Below, one piece after another: positions 16,037 to 26,831 of a DNA stretch of 64,000 nt. The position numbers and the translations under genes were made by a program. The stretch comes from Halapricum hydrolyticum. GTDB taxonomy: Archaea > Halobacteriota > Halobacteria > Halobacteriales > Haloarculaceae. The number at the start of each line of letters is the position of its first letter. Within the stretch, counting starts at the first letter, position 1. The stretch covers positions 1-64,000 of the forward strand of contig NZ_JAOPKC010000014.1 of assembly GCF_025517535.1 (NCBI RefSeq), read 5' to 3'. The notes under the pieces were generated by a model. It worked only from the letters and a program-made list of their open reading frames with translations, was not told where the DNA came from and ran no database searches.

Positions 16037-16522
16037 ATGGCAACGTACAAGCGGTCGGTTCGCGTCGAGGCCCCGTTCGAGGACGTCTGGGAGTTCCACT
16101 CGACCGGCGACGGGCTGGTCGCGCTCACTCCGGGGTGGATGCACTTGCGGGTCGAATCCGAACGCGGTCCCGACGGTGAACCCGATCCGGACGTCCTCGA
16201 AACGGGTTCGACGATCGTCTCGACGGTCCAGCCGTTCGGCGTGGGGCCGCGCCAGCGGTGGGTCTCGGAGATCGTCGCCCGCGAACAAACGGACGACCAC
16301 GCCATGTTCCGCGACGAAATGGCCGAGGGACCGTTCCCGCGCTGGGTCCACACACACTCGTTTTACCGCGACGACGGGGCGACGGTCGTCCGGGACTTCG
16401 TCGAGTACGACCTGCCCGGGGGACCGGTCGGTCGCGTCGCGAATCCGCTCGCGTGGATCGGCTTCGAACCGATGTTTCGGTACCGTCATCGGAAGACGAA
16501 GGAACTGCTCGAAAGGCCGTAA
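16037..16522 (+). CDS. SRPBCC (START-like) family protein
   Basis: Helix-grip ligand-binding fold of 161 residues. It begins MATYKRSVRVEAPFEDVWEF, the usual first strand and helix of polyketide cyclase/dehydrase-like SRPBCC proteins, and ends in a long helix (FRYRHRKTKELLERP). Ligand unknown. The next gene, an EamA-type exporter, begins 36 bases downstream on the same strand and may be co-transcribed. Not an enzyme by any visible catalytic motif. Confidence 0.8.
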   Translation: MATYKRSVRVEAPFEDVWEFHSTGDGLVALTPGWMHLRVESERGPDGEPDPDVLETGSTIVSTVQPFGVGPRQRWVSEIVAREQTDDHAMFRDEMAEGPFPRWVHTHSFYRDDGATVVRDFVEYDLPGGPVGRVANPLAWIGFEPMFRYRHRKTKELLERP

Positions 16523-16558
16523 CGAAAGCATAAATCACCCGGCGGCCGAGATCCGGTC

Positions 16559-17458
16559 GTGGACAGTGACACGCCTGCAGTACCGCCGCTGGCTGCGCTC
16601 GCGATCGCCGTCGTCGCGGTCAGCACCAGCGCGATCCTGATCCGCTGGAGTCGCGCCCCCTCCTCGGTCGCGGCCTTCTATCGCGTGCTGTTCACGACGC
16701 TGCTGCTCGCACCCGTCGCGGTCGTCCGCTATCGCGAGCAGTTCGCCCGTCTGTCGACGCGTGACTGGCTGGTCGCCGTCTCGTCCGGACTGGCGCTTGC
16801 CGCACACTTCGCCGCCTGGTTCGAGAGCCTCGACTGGACCACCGTTGCCGCCTCTGTCACGCTCGTCCAGACCCAGCCGGTGTTCGTCGCGGTCGGCGCC
16901 GTCTGGCTGCTTGAGGAACGTCTGAACCGGACGATGGCCCTCGGTATCGGCGTCGCGCTGCTCGGAAGCGTACTCCTGTCGATCGGTGATCTGCTCTCCG
17001 GCGGCGCGTTCGCGGGTGCGAATCCTCTCCACGGGGACGCGCTCGCACTGCTTGGGGCGGTCGCCGCTGCGGGGTACGTGCTCGCCGGGCGGTCGCTTCG
17101 CCAGCGATTGCCGCTGGTCCCGTACGTGATCGTCGTCTACACTGTCAGTGCCGCAGGACTGCTCGTCTGGACTGTCGGGCAGGGCGCGTCGCTGGGCCCG
17201 TATCCGCCCCGGGAGTGGGCACTCTTTCTCGGGATGGCAGTCGGCCCGGGGATCTTCGGACACACCGTCGTCAACTGGGCGCTCGCGCACGTCGAGTCGA
17301 GCGTCGTCAGCGTGACGCTGGTTGGCGAACCCGTCGGAAGTACGCTGCTCGCGCTGGTGTTGCTCGGTGAGGTGCCGCCCGCGATGACAGTCGTCGGCGG
17401 GGCCGTCGTCCTCGGTGGGATCGTCCTGACAGCGCGGTCACGACCGAGTCCGGGTTAG
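16559..17458 (+). CDS. EamA/DMT-family transporter
   Basis: Inner-membrane drug/metabolite-type transporter of 299 residues with ten predicted membrane segments in two EamA repeats (about 8-140 and 150-295). The first repeat contains IRWSRAPSSVAAFYRVL and the second VLAGRSLRQRLPL followed by the family's EPV motif (SVTLVGEPVGSTLLALVLLGE, near 255). Substrate unknown; amino-acid or metabolite export is usual. It starts with GTG, since no ATG lies before the first helix. Same strand and 36 bases after the SRPBCC gene. Confidence 0.88.
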   Translation: MDSDTPAVPPLAALAIAVVAVSTSAILIRWSRAPSSVAAFYRVLFTTLLLAPVAVVRYREQFARLSTRDWLVAVSSGLALAAHFAAWFESLDWTTVAASVTLVQTQPVFVAVGAVWLLEERLNRTMALGIGVALLGSVLLSIGDLLSGGAFAGANPLHGDALALLGAVAAAGYVLAGRSLRQRLPLVPYVIVVYTVSAAGLLVWTVGQGASLGPYPPREWALFLGMAVGPGIFGHTVVNWALAHVESSVVSVTLVGEPVGSTLLALVLLGEVPPAMTVVGGAVVLGGIVLTARSRPSPG

Positions 17459-17515
17459 TTCTGGTCGCCGGACGGAACCGCAAATCATCTACGGCCGCAA
17501 CACGGAGACGCGAAC

Positions 17516-18205
17516 ATGACGGCGTACGACGCGGTCCTGCTGGACTTGGACGGGACGCTCTGTGAGTACGTTCGCGGGACCGAACAACTCCTGCCGGCCG
17601 CGTTCGAGACGGTCGGCGTCGAGCCGGTGTTCTCACCCGAGGCGTACGTCGAGCGCGTCGACAGTTACGCCGACCGCGCCGACTCGATGCTCGAACGCCG
17701 ACGGCTGTGTTTCGCCGATCTGGCCGAGGAAAACGGCTACGATCGCGGGCTCGGTCGCGAGGTGGCCGACGCGTACGCGGCCGAGCGCGACCACAGCAAC
17801 GTCCGGTTTCTGGACGGTGCGGCCGAAGCCGTCGAAAGACTCGCCGAGCGCTATCCGCTCGCGATGGTGACCAATGGCGGTCCGGATATGCAGGACCCAA
17901 AACTCGAAACGCTCGGTCTCGAACGGTATCTCAATTCCCTCGTCTACGCCGGCTACGAGGTCCCCGCCAAGCCCGATCCGGAGCCGTTCGAGCGCGCGCT
18001 CGACGCACTCGACGCGGCGACCGATCGCGCAGTGTACGTCGGTAACAACTACGAGACGGACGTGGTCGGGGCGGCGTCGGCGGGGCTGTCGTCGATACTC
18101 GTCGGAGAGCCGCCCGCCGACGGACCGGTCGAACCGATGTCGACCGTCTCGACGCCCGGGGAGATACCGCGGGTGCTCGAAGGGCCGTCGTCGGACCGAC
18201 GATAG
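17516..18205 (+). CDS. HAD-superfamily hydrolase
   Basis: Phosphatase-type HAD protein of 229 residues. Motif I is LLDLDGTLCEY near residue 8 with both aspartates, motif II AMVTNGGPDMQ near 118, the motif III lysine in EVPAKPDPEPFERAL near 148, and motif IV YVGNNYETDVVGAASAG near 174. The helical cap (about 18-90) makes it a subclass I enzyme like phosphoglycolate phosphatase or a nucleotidase; the substrate cannot be told. It ends 37 bases before the left hairpin of a TnpB element that inserted behind it. Confidence 0.88.
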   Translation: MTAYDAVLLDLDGTLCEYVRGTEQLLPAAFETVGVEPVFSPEAYVERVDSYADRADSMLERRRLCFADLAEENGYDRGLGREVADAYAAERDHSNVRFLDGAAEAVERLAERYPLAMVTNGGPDMQDPKLETLGLERYLNSLVYAGYEVPAKPDPEPFERALDALDAATDRAVYVGNNYETDVVGAASAGLSSILVGEPPADGPVEPMSTVSTPGEIPRVLEGPSSDRR

Positions 18206-18352
18206 CGCCGTCGTCGCTGTTATACGCTGAACAGGCGCAATACCACGGCCTTCAGGCCGTGGATACGTGCCGTCACTCAGTGACTCATTCCACCGACTCC
18301 AACGGGGCTGGATATTCTACCGTTCTCAAACCCAACCTTTACAAGTGAAACG

Positions 18353-18360
18353 AATATAAG
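18353..18360 (+). promoter_or_regulatory. TATA-like box of tnpB
   Basis: AATATAAG is centred about 26 bases before the tnpB ATG, inside the left end of the element, which would make tnpB leaderless. Confidence 0.45.
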
Positions 18361-18381
18361 CGATTATACAGGCGTTTCACG

Positions 18382-19695
18382 ATGCTAGACGTCCACCGCA
18401 CCCATCGAGCGAAAATCCGCAACCATAGTCAGGTAGAGGATTCGCTTGACCGCCACGGGTGGAGTGCCAGCAAGCTCTGGAACGTCGCTAACTACCACAC
18501 CCGCCAAGTCTGGGAGGAGACGGACGAGATCCCCGACCACGAGGAGTTGAAAGACGAGTTGAAGACCCATCCAACGTACAAAGGGCTGCATAGTCAGTCC
18601 AGTCAGCGGGTTCTGGAGGAACTCGCTGAAGCCTTCAACTCGTGGTACTCCAGCGACGATGACAGGGATAATCCGCCCGGCTACCGCAAAGAGAACTACT
18701 ACGACCAACAGGGCCGTCGCGTTCACGAAGAACACCCGCGTTCCACCGTGACGTGGAAGCAGAACGGTATCCGCCACGACACCAAAAACAATCGCGTCCG
18801 CCTGTCAAAGGGCGCGAATCACAAGGAACACCCGAAAGCGTGGGAATACATCCTTGTCGAGTACGAGACGCGCCCCGGTGTCGAAGTTGATAACCTGCAA
18901 CAGGTTCGCGCTGTCTACGACAAGCAGAACGAGCGATGGGAGTTGCACCTCGTCTGCAAAGACGAAATCGAGACACCCGACGCTCCCGGAGAGGCGACGG
19001 CAGGTATCGACCTCGGCATCAGCAACTTCGCCGCCGTCGCCTACAGCACTGAAGACGCTGATCTCTACCCCGGCAACCGCCTGAAACAGGACGGCTATTA
19101 CTTCCCGAAAGAAATCGCCAAATGCAACGATAGTGGGGGTGAACGGGCCAGACGACTCCACCACAAGTGGTCGGAACGCCGTACCCACTTCTTCCACTCC
19201 TTAGCGAAACACATCGTTGAAAGGTGTGTCGAGAAAGGAGTTGGCCGCATCAACGTCGGGGACTTAGAGGGCGTCCGCGAGGACGAGAACGGCGAGGCGA
19301 AAAACTGGGGCAAACATGGCAACCTCGACTTGCACGGGTGGGCGTTCGACCGCCTCACGGATATCCTCGAATACAAGGCAAAGGTCGAGGGTATCGAGGT
19401 CATGGAAGTGTCCGAGCAAGACACGAGTAAAACGTGTTGTGTGTGCGGGAAAGAAGACGACAGTCAGCGTGTTGAACGCGGGTTGTACGTCTGCGAGTCG
19501 TGTGATGCAGCGTTCAACGCCGACGTGAACGGGGCGGAGAACATCCGTCTCAACAGCAACGAAAGTAACTCCGAGTCTGCGTCCAGTTTGGACGGAGATA
19601 GGAGTACCGGCTGGTTGGCACAGCCCGGAGTCTACCTGTATGACCTCTCCTGCGGATTCCAACCGCAGGCCGAGGTGGTGGACTGCAAACCGTAA
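18382..19695 (+). CDS. tnpB: TnpB RNA-guided nuclease of an IS1341-type element
   Basis: TnpB of 437 residues, the ancestor family of Cas12 nucleases. RuvC-like catalytic residues are all visible: Asp in ATAGIDLGISNFAAVAYS (about 208), Glu in GRINVGDLEGVRE (about 293) and Asp in DAAFNADVNGAENIRLNS (about 384). The zinc finger is intact (TCCVCGKEDD...YVCESCDAAF). The N-terminal wedge region WSASKLWNVANYHTRQVWEE is also present, so the protein looks functional. In characterised systems a right-end RNA guides TnpB to cut donor sites and preserve the element. No TnpA or other cargo. Confidence 0.93.
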   Translation: MLDVHRTHRAKIRNHSQVEDSLDRHGWSASKLWNVANYHTRQVWEETDEIPDHEELKDELKTHPTYKGLHSQSSQRVLEELAEAFNSWYSSDDDRDNPPGYRKENYYDQQGRRVHEEHPRSTVTWKQNGIRHDTKNNRVRLSKGANHKEHPKAWEYILVEYETRPGVEVDNLQQVRAVYDKQNERWELHLVCKDEIETPDAPGEATAGIDLGISNFAAVAYSTEDADLYPGNRLKQDGYYFPKEIAKCNDSGGERARRLHHKWSERRTHFFHSLAKHIVERCVEKGVGRINVGDLEGVREDENGEAKNWGKHGNLDLHGWAFDRLTDILEYKAKVEGIEVMEVSEQDTSKTCCVCGKEDDSQRVERGLYVCESCDAAFNADVNGAENIRLNSNESNSESASSLDGDRSTGWLAQPGVYLYDLSCGFQPQAEVVDCKP

Positions 19696-19742
19696 TATCC
19701 CAACCTCGGGATTCCTCCGTCTTCAGGCGGAGGTGGATGTCA
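19560..19742 (+). ncRNA. predicted right-end guide RNA (omega-RNA) of TnpB
   Basis: TnpB systems use an RNA that overlaps the 3' end of tnpB and ends at the element's right boundary, with the guide taken from flanking DNA. Here the last tnpB codons, the spacer and the hairpin at 19714-19733 are in that position. The guide would begin near 19743. The 5' end given is a guess. Confidence 0.35.
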
Positions 19743-19883
19743 ATTGACTGCGCTGATCGCACACCGGAAGACTCGCGAGGACACCGGACGATTCCCGGGG
19801 CTCAACTTCCGAGCCCTCGCTCGTTCCACTCGCGAGGACGCCGCCGTGCAATCGATGTGGAATAGTCTGTATCAGTAGAGGTA

Positions 19884-21302
19884 TCACCTATTTTCGATCT
19901 CCAACAACCGTTCTTCGAGGTCTGACATGGCTCTCTCGGGGGACTTCTCGTTGCGATAGGCGGCGTGGACCTCCTCGGCGACGACCGGCGACTGGTCGGA
20001 CCAGACGGCCGTCACCGGGCGCGCGACCGTGTTCTCGGCTGCGACGGCCAGCGTGTCGCGGTGGTTCCCGATCGCGCCGACATTATCCGGGTTCGCCTGC
20101 TCCGTGACAGCCGGGTCCGGCGGCAGGTTGCCGACGTTCTCAAGAATGGTGAGCATCACGTCCTCGCTGGCGAACGCCTCCAGTACCTGAATGGCGTCGT
20201 CCTTCCGAACGCTGTGAGGGTTGACGGAGAGGTGCCAGCCGTCGAACGCGTGACTCGACCCGCCGGTGCCCTCGTAGTTGCCCTCGCCCTTTTCAACGGC
20301 GTAGGGCAGCGGCATCGTCCCGTACGTGTCAGCGGTGATCGGAGAGTCGTCGGCGCTGAGCGTCGCCGCGATCGCGTACGGCCAGTTGCGCATGAAGACC
20401 GCGTTTCCGTCTGTGAACGGCCCACGCGCGTCTTCTTCGTCGAACTCGAAGACATCCGTGTTCGTGACCTGCTGGTACCCGTCAAGTGCGTTCTCGGCGT
20501 CGGGCCCCTCGGCGAATGACCGCATCATTTTGATCGTGTCGTGGACCGGTTCTTCGTTGACGGTGACCGGGCGGTTGCCGACCGGCCCGAAGAGGTTGCT
20601 GTGATCGCCGAAGTACGCGCCGCCCCACGATGTCATCGTCTCGCTGAACGTACAGCAGGACAGCCCGATGTATTCGTCCGCCTGGGTCGTGAACCCGTAA
20701 TCGACGCTGCTCTGCTCCCAGACGTCGGCGGCGATCTCTGAGAAGCGCTGCCAGGTCATCGGCTCGGTCGCCCAGTTCTCGCCCTCGGGATCGTAGCCCG
20801 CCTCCTCGACGAGGTCCTTCCGGTAGTGCATCACCGGGTAGTCCAGGAACAGCGGAAGGCCGTAGAGGTCTCCCGTTTCGGGATCGCTCGCCGTCTGGAC
20901 CGCCGAGCCCAGGTAGTCGTTCTGGACGTAATCAAGCGTGTCCTGAGACAGCTCCTCGCTCAGGTTGACGAGCTGGTCGCGGACGATGAACGGGATCGTC
21001 CACCCCGAGTCCATCATGAAGATGTCCGGACCGCTCCGACCGGCGCCCAGCGCCGATATATAAGTACTCTCTCTTTCGCCGTAGGAACCCATAGTCTCGA
21101 ACTCGATGTCGATGTCCTCGCTGAGACCGGCGTCGTATAGCGCGTTGGCGATTGCTTCTTCAGCGTCCTTGTATGCTTGATCGGCTATGATCCGCACGGC
21201 CGCACTTTCCGGGGTCCTGGTCCTGCCGTCGAGCAGAGTCGACGAACACCCGGCCACGAGTGAAGCTGACCCGACTCCGAGCAGGAAACGGCGTCGCTCC
21301 AT
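19884..21302 (-). CDS. orphan sugar-type ABC substrate-binding lipoprotein
   Basis: Extracellular solute-binding protein of family 1 (trehalose/maltose-like), 472 residues. The signal MERRRFLLGVGSASLVAGCS has an RRxFL Tat-like motif and a lipobox Cys at 19. Family features include FMMDSGWTIPFIVRDQLVNL, a Trp-rich centre and FMRNWPYAIAATL near 300. The permease and ATPase genes normally following such a gene are absent: downstream lie 190 bases and the TnpB element. It may serve a remote transporter, or be the remainder of an operon lost by rearrangement. A TTTGATAG box about 28 bases upstream supports this start. Confidence 0.88.
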   Translation of the reverse strand: MERRRFLLGVGSASLVAGCSSTLLDGRTRTPESAAVRIIADQAYKDAEEAIANALYDAGLSEDIDIEFETMGSYGERESTYISALGAGRSGPDIFMMDSGWTIPFIVRDQLVNLSEELSQDTLDYVQNDYLGSAVQTASDPETGDLYGLPLFLDYPVMHYRKDLVEEAGYDPEGENWATEPMTWQRFSEIAADVWEQSSVDYGFTTQADEYIGLSCCTFSETMTSWGGAYFGDHSNLFGPVGNRPVTVNEEPVHDTIKMMRSFAEGPDAENALDGYQQVTNTDVFEFDEEDARGPFTDGNAVFMRNWPYAIAATLSADDSPITADTYGTMPLPYAVEKGEGNYEGTGGSSHAFDGWHLSVNPHSVRKDDAIQVLEAFASEDVMLTILENVGNLPPDPAVTEQANPDNVGAIGNHRDTLAVAAENTVARPVTAVWSDQSPVVAEEVHAAYRNEKSPERAMSDLEERLLEIENR

Positions 21303-21471
21303 ACACCGATCTGCTCAGCTATCAAACAAGTCTCTTGCGCTCAAATCGAGTGCCTGTTGCGCCTGCGTTCACTTTCACCGTGGTCTCGGAATCGGACGGC
21401 GTGGCTTACGGATCGTCACAGCACCCACGAGCACCGCTTCGTCCAGTGCAGCTGATAGTCCGGCCCGTGGT

Positions 21472-23718
<2,247 letters not shown>

Positions 23719-23842
23719 AGACCATGGCTGTCAGGCAAGAGCAAAAACCTAGTCCCGCCAACAGTCATTGCCTCCTAGCCGGACACGCGCAGCTCCGCAG
23801 TCACCCACACCCGCCGTGAGTGCCGGTGCATCCACCCTGTGC

Positions 23843-23852
23843 TTTTTATATT
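23843..23852 (+). promoter_or_regulatory. TATA-like box of the membrane protein gene
   Basis: TTTTTATATT is centred about 30 bases before the ATG at 23878 and supports that start. Confidence 0.5.
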
Positions 23853-23877
23853 GGAGGGGAGTCCTCGTCTCGATACA

Positions 23878-24450
23878 ATGGACACGTCTGGCCCGGGCAC
23901 GGCACACACGATCGACGAGGGGACTGTCGAACTCCCGGCGTACGGACCGATCGAGGCGAGTCTCGGGTATCTCCTGTTTTACGTACTCGTCGATCGCGTA
24001 ACGCCGGCGATCGTCACGGTATTCAGCGAAACGGTTCTCGATCTCTCGCCGTCGTTCGTCCGGTTCGCGCTCGCGGTGGCCCTGTGGTTCGTCCTTGCCG
24101 TGTCCGTCATCGATCAGTTGCAGCGCCAACTGGCGGCGCTCGGGGTCGGCACGTACGACCAGGCGCAACTTCGCCTGTGGTCACGCGTCACGCCCTCGTC
24201 GCTACGGACGGCAGGCTATGTACTGGTATTCCTCGCCGGCTCGATCGTCGCAGCGATGACGTTCGAATCCGCGGTGGAGACGCTGTCGGCGCTGATCCCC
24301 GCTATCGCGACTGCTGAGGTCAGCACGACCGATCCTATCGGCGTGTTCGCGATGGTCGTCTTCTTTCTCGCCTACGGCACTGCTGCCCGCTCGCTCGATA
24401 GACTGGTGATCGGCGGGATCCGTGCGCTGGTGTCCGATCGAGACGACTGA
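23878..24450 (+). CDS. membrane protein of unknown function
   Basis: Protein of 190 residues with four likely membrane segments (about 22-40, 55-75, 108-128 and 150-170). The charged loop between the second and third contains QLQRQLAALGVGTYDQAQLR. No catalytic or transport motif recognised. It is convergent with the CPBP protease gene across a hairpin. Start ATG 23878 from the TATA box spacing. Confidence 0.65.
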   Translation: MDTSGPGTAHTIDEGTVELPAYGPIEASLGYLLFYVLVDRVTPAIVTVFSETVLDLSPSFVRFALAVALWFVLAVSVIDQLQRQLAALGVGTYDQAQLRLWSRVTPSSLRTAGYVLVFLAGSIVAAMTFESAVETLSALIPAIATAEVSTTDPIGVFAMVVFFLAYGTAARSLDRLVIGGIRALVSDRDD

Positions 24451-24487
24451 CGACACCGACGTCCCTGCTTGTTCGCCCCTGTGGCGC

Positions 24488-24520
24488 CTCGGCATGGCTT
24501 TCCGGCGAATCGGTGCCGAG
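24488..24520. terminator. hairpin between convergent genes
   Basis: CTCGGCA (24488-24494) pairs perfectly with TGCCGAG (24514-24520), with an inner CCG/CGG pair near the loop. It sits between the stop codons of two converging genes and could terminate either. Confidence 0.4.
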
Positions 24521-24529
24521 AACGGGTGA

Positions 24530-25501
24530 TTAGTCGTCGAGCGGCACCGATCGGTCCGGCTCCGCAGCGTCTCGGCGGAAGGACTCGTCGAGTCCCGTCA
24601 GGCCCCGCGAGCGCGCCCACAGCAATACGACTCCAATGGTCACCACAATCATGCCGGTTTCGGTCAGTGCGGTTTCGCCGACCCACAGCGCCGGCCCGTC
24701 GAACCCGAGTCGGACGAACGCCGGAAGGCCGCCTTCGACGTTGAACAGGCTCGTCATGCCGACGTTGAACGCCCAGTGGAGCCCGATCGAGGCGCCGAGC
24801 CGCCCGGTCAGGACGTACGGAAGCGCCAGCAGCACGCCCGCCAGCCAGAAGTGGATATACTGCATGGCGGTCAGCGAATCGCCGTGAAAGTGCGCGAACA
24901 CGAGCGAGGAGACGAACACGGCGACGACAACGGGAATCGCGCCGAGCCAGCGTCGCGGAACGATGCCGTCGAAGAGGCCGACGAACCGCGACGGGACTCC
25001 TTCGGTCGCGTTCGTGATGAAGTACCCCCGAAACAGGAGCTCTTCGAGGAACGCGACGGCCGCATAGATCACTACGCGCAGCCCGAAGGCATTGAGGAAT
25101 GTCCGTTCTTCGGCGACGAACCACCCTTCGATCGTCGCCCACCCGGCCACGAGGTAGATCGCTAGCACGCCGCCGGTCAGGAACAGCCCGAGCCCGATGC
25201 CGACTCCGAACTCACGCCACCAGGTCCTATCGAGTCGAAGCCCCAGCGAACGAAACGGCCGACGATCGAGGTACTGTGTGGCCAGCCAGACTGTCAGAAC
25301 TGCGGTCAGGACGAGAGCGAACGGCGCAGCGTACTCTTCGTACCCGTCGAAGCCCGCGTCGATCGCAGTCATCGAACTGATCGTGAGAACGAGGTACAGC
25401 GCCAGCATGGCGACGATCCGCCATCCGGCCCGAAGACGGCGTTCGTCACGGTTCCAGAACGGGACGCCGAGCGCCTTCGTGAAACGTGAGAGTGACAGCA
25501 T
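24530..25501 (-). CDS. CPBP-family intramembrane protease-like protein
   Basis: Membrane protein of 323 residues of the CPBP (CAAX protease/bacteriocin-processing) family. The three motifs are all present: FLEELLFRGYF with the double Glu at 153-154, AHFHGD at about 203-208, and LHWAFN at about 241-246. Eight or so membrane helices surround them. It is the last gene of an operon after an ABC-2 permease (6 bases) and an ATPase remnant, a context typical for CPBP proteins linked to export systems. Substrate unknown. Confidence 0.88.
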   Translation of the reverse strand: MLSLSRFTKALGVPFWNRDERRLRAGWRIVAMLALYLVLTISSMTAIDAGFDGYEEYAAPFALVLTAVLTVWLATQYLDRRPFRSLGLRLDRTWWREFGVGIGLGLFLTGGVLAIYLVAGWATIEGWFVAEERTFLNAFGLRVVIYAAVAFLEELLFRGYFITNATEGVPSRFVGLFDGIVPRRWLGAIPVVVAVFVSSLVFAHFHGDSLTAMQYIHFWLAGVLLALPYVLTGRLGASIGLHWAFNVGMTSLFNVEGGLPAFVRLGFDGPALWVGETALTETGMIVVTIGVVLLWARSRGLTGLDESFRRDAAEPDRSVPLDD

Positions 25502-25507
25502 ACTCGA

Positions 25508-26341
25508 TCAGAGATCAGCACGATTGTAGCGCAAGTAGCCGACGACCAGGGGAACGATTCCCCACACCGAGAGGACGACCAGGCTGAACCAGCGCGAGAG
25601 GTACCACGGACCGCTTCCGTTCATCGAGCCTGTGAGAACGCCGGCGATGGCGTTCATGTAAGCCGAGCTGGGCGGCATGTTCGCGAGGAACGCGACCCAG
25701 TTCGGCATCGGCGCACCGCTGAACAGGCCCGGGGGAACCTGGAAGCCGTTGGCGACGAACCAGGCACCCATCGGGACGACGTCCCAGGCGAACTCCAGGA
25801 TCACCAGTGCGAGCACGCTGAGGGTGGCCGCCCTGGCGGTCGAGGCAGTTACGGCCGAGATACCGACGAAGAAGGCCACGTAGACCAGCACGAACAGCAG
25901 CGTCACCAGCCCGAACAGCGCGTAGTCAACAGCCGAGAAACCCACATCGCCGACGAAAACGATCGCGAGCATCGCGACAAGGCCGATCACGACGGGAATC
26001 GTCAGCACGAGCGTGCGGCCGACGACTTTCCCGACGACGACGTCACGCCGAGTGTTCGGGAGGCCCAACAGGAGCTTGCCCGATCCGGACTCGGTTTCAC
26101 CTGCGACCGACTTGTACGCGACGACCAGCGACGCGACCGCGACGAACAGTGCCACAGGAGCCGACAGGAAGGTCATCAGCCCGACTGACGAGAGATCGGC
26201 GTCGGCCGAGAACTCCGGGACAAACGCGTAGAGGCTGGCAAACAGTAATGCCAGCCCGAGGAACACCGCAGACAGCGCCCACAGCGAACGCGACCGGCGA
26301 GCGTCGTTGAAGTCCTTGCGCGCGACGACGGTCCAGCTCAT
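25508..26341 (-). CDS. ABC-2 type transporter permease
   Basis: Permease subunit of 277 residues with six predicted helices. The N-terminal amphipathic start VARKDFNDARRSRSLWAL and the segment SGSGKLLLGLPNTRRDVVVGK, between helices 2 and 3, are typical of haloarchaeal ABC-2 permeases. Its ATG overlaps the stop of the preceding ORF (ATGA), the usual coupling with the ATPase gene, but that ORF is now only a 53-codon scar. It ends 6 bases before the CPBP gene. Without an ATPase it can work only if another one serves in trans. Confidence 0.88.
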   Translation of the reverse strand: MSWTVVARKDFNDARRSRSLWALSAVFLGLALLFASLYAFVPEFSADADLSSVGLMTFLSAPVALFVAVASLVVAYKSVAGETESGSGKLLLGLPNTRRDVVVGKVVGRTLVLTIPVVIGLVAMLAIVFVGDVGFSAVDYALFGLVTLLFVLVYVAFFVGISAVTASTARAATLSVLALVILEFAWDVVPMGAWFVANGFQVPPGLFSGAPMPNWVAFLANMPPSSAYMNAIAGVLTGSMNGSGPWYLSRWFSLVVLSVWGIVPLVVGYLRYNRADL

Positions 26342-26499
26342 CGTGATACCCCCACGGGGATCGCCACGGTCGCTGGCGTAGCCGCGTCCGCGGTTTCGCC
26401 CGCAGACACGAGGTTCTCGACAGCGAGGTCGTCGCCGTTGAGCGACGTTCTCTCGTCGAACTGTTTGGTTAGGTCAGTGAGCCCGATTGCAGAAGCCAT
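26338..26499 (-). pseudogene. ABC transporter ATPase gene collapsed by in-frame deletion
   Basis: 53-codon ORF that begins MASAIGLTDLTKQFDERTSL, followed by NGDDLAVE. This is recognisably the first 28 residues of an ABC-2 ATPase (family pattern: I-x-L-x-x-L-T-K-x-F-...-T-x-L-x-G-x-D-L-x-V-E). It then jumps to a polar tail, NLVSAGETADAATPATVAIP, resembling a C-terminal end. The Walker A, Q-loop, signature and Walker B regions are gone. The promoter, ATG and ATGA overlap with the permease are kept, so the deletion preserved reading and coupling. Family assignment rests on the N-terminus only. Confidence 0.65.
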
Positions 26500-26523
26500 G
26501 TGCTAAGAGACGACCTGTTAGTA

Positions 26524-26531
26524 GATAAATA
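26524..26531 (-). promoter_or_regulatory. TATA-like box of the ABC-2/CPBP operon
   Basis: On the minus strand TATTTATC is centred about 28 bases before the ATG of the ATPase scar. The promoter therefore survived the loss of the ATPase. Confidence 0.5.
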
Positions 26532-26831
26532 CATACTGAGGGCGCATAGCACCTATCACTGAGGAGATCAGACGGTGTGACTGCTGGAGCGGCCGGTCCG
26601 GAGGAATTACCTCCCAGGCGGGGCGACAGGAGGCGCTGTACAGGCGCGCTGTCCAGCTCTGCACACACGTTCGGGTCAGGCGTCGTCGCGGGAGTACGCC
26701 GACTGACCCTCGTAACTGCTGGCTCCTGTCACTCGAAGGACGTTCGAGTACTGCCGCCCGGACGTGCCCTGTTTCTCTCCCGATGAGAACTGTCGTATCG
26801 ATTGATATTCGCATCGAGCGTAGCTTTCCTG
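26532..26831. other. intergenic region without a recognisable gene
   Basis: About 300 bases between two divergent units. Several weak frames run through it but none has a credible start, length or composition. The right end holds TTGATATTCG (26802-26811), a possible TATA box for the following membrane gene. Nothing else seen. Confidence 0.4.

Larger units (their letters stand above)
18243..19745 (+). mobile_element. IS200/IS605-group element with tnpB only (IS1341-type)
   Basis: The left end carries a perfect hairpin CCACGGCC-TTCA-GGCCGTGG (18243-18262). The right end carries CCTCCG-TCTTCAGG-CGGAGG (19714-19733) followed by TGGATGTCAA. Both loops share CTTCAGGC, as expected of subterminal palindromes recognised by a TnpA. 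No tnpA is present, so movement would need one in trans. Exact ends are uncertain by some bases: the left end may lie a few bases upstream of the hairpin and the right end near 19743-19745. Confidence 0.75.
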
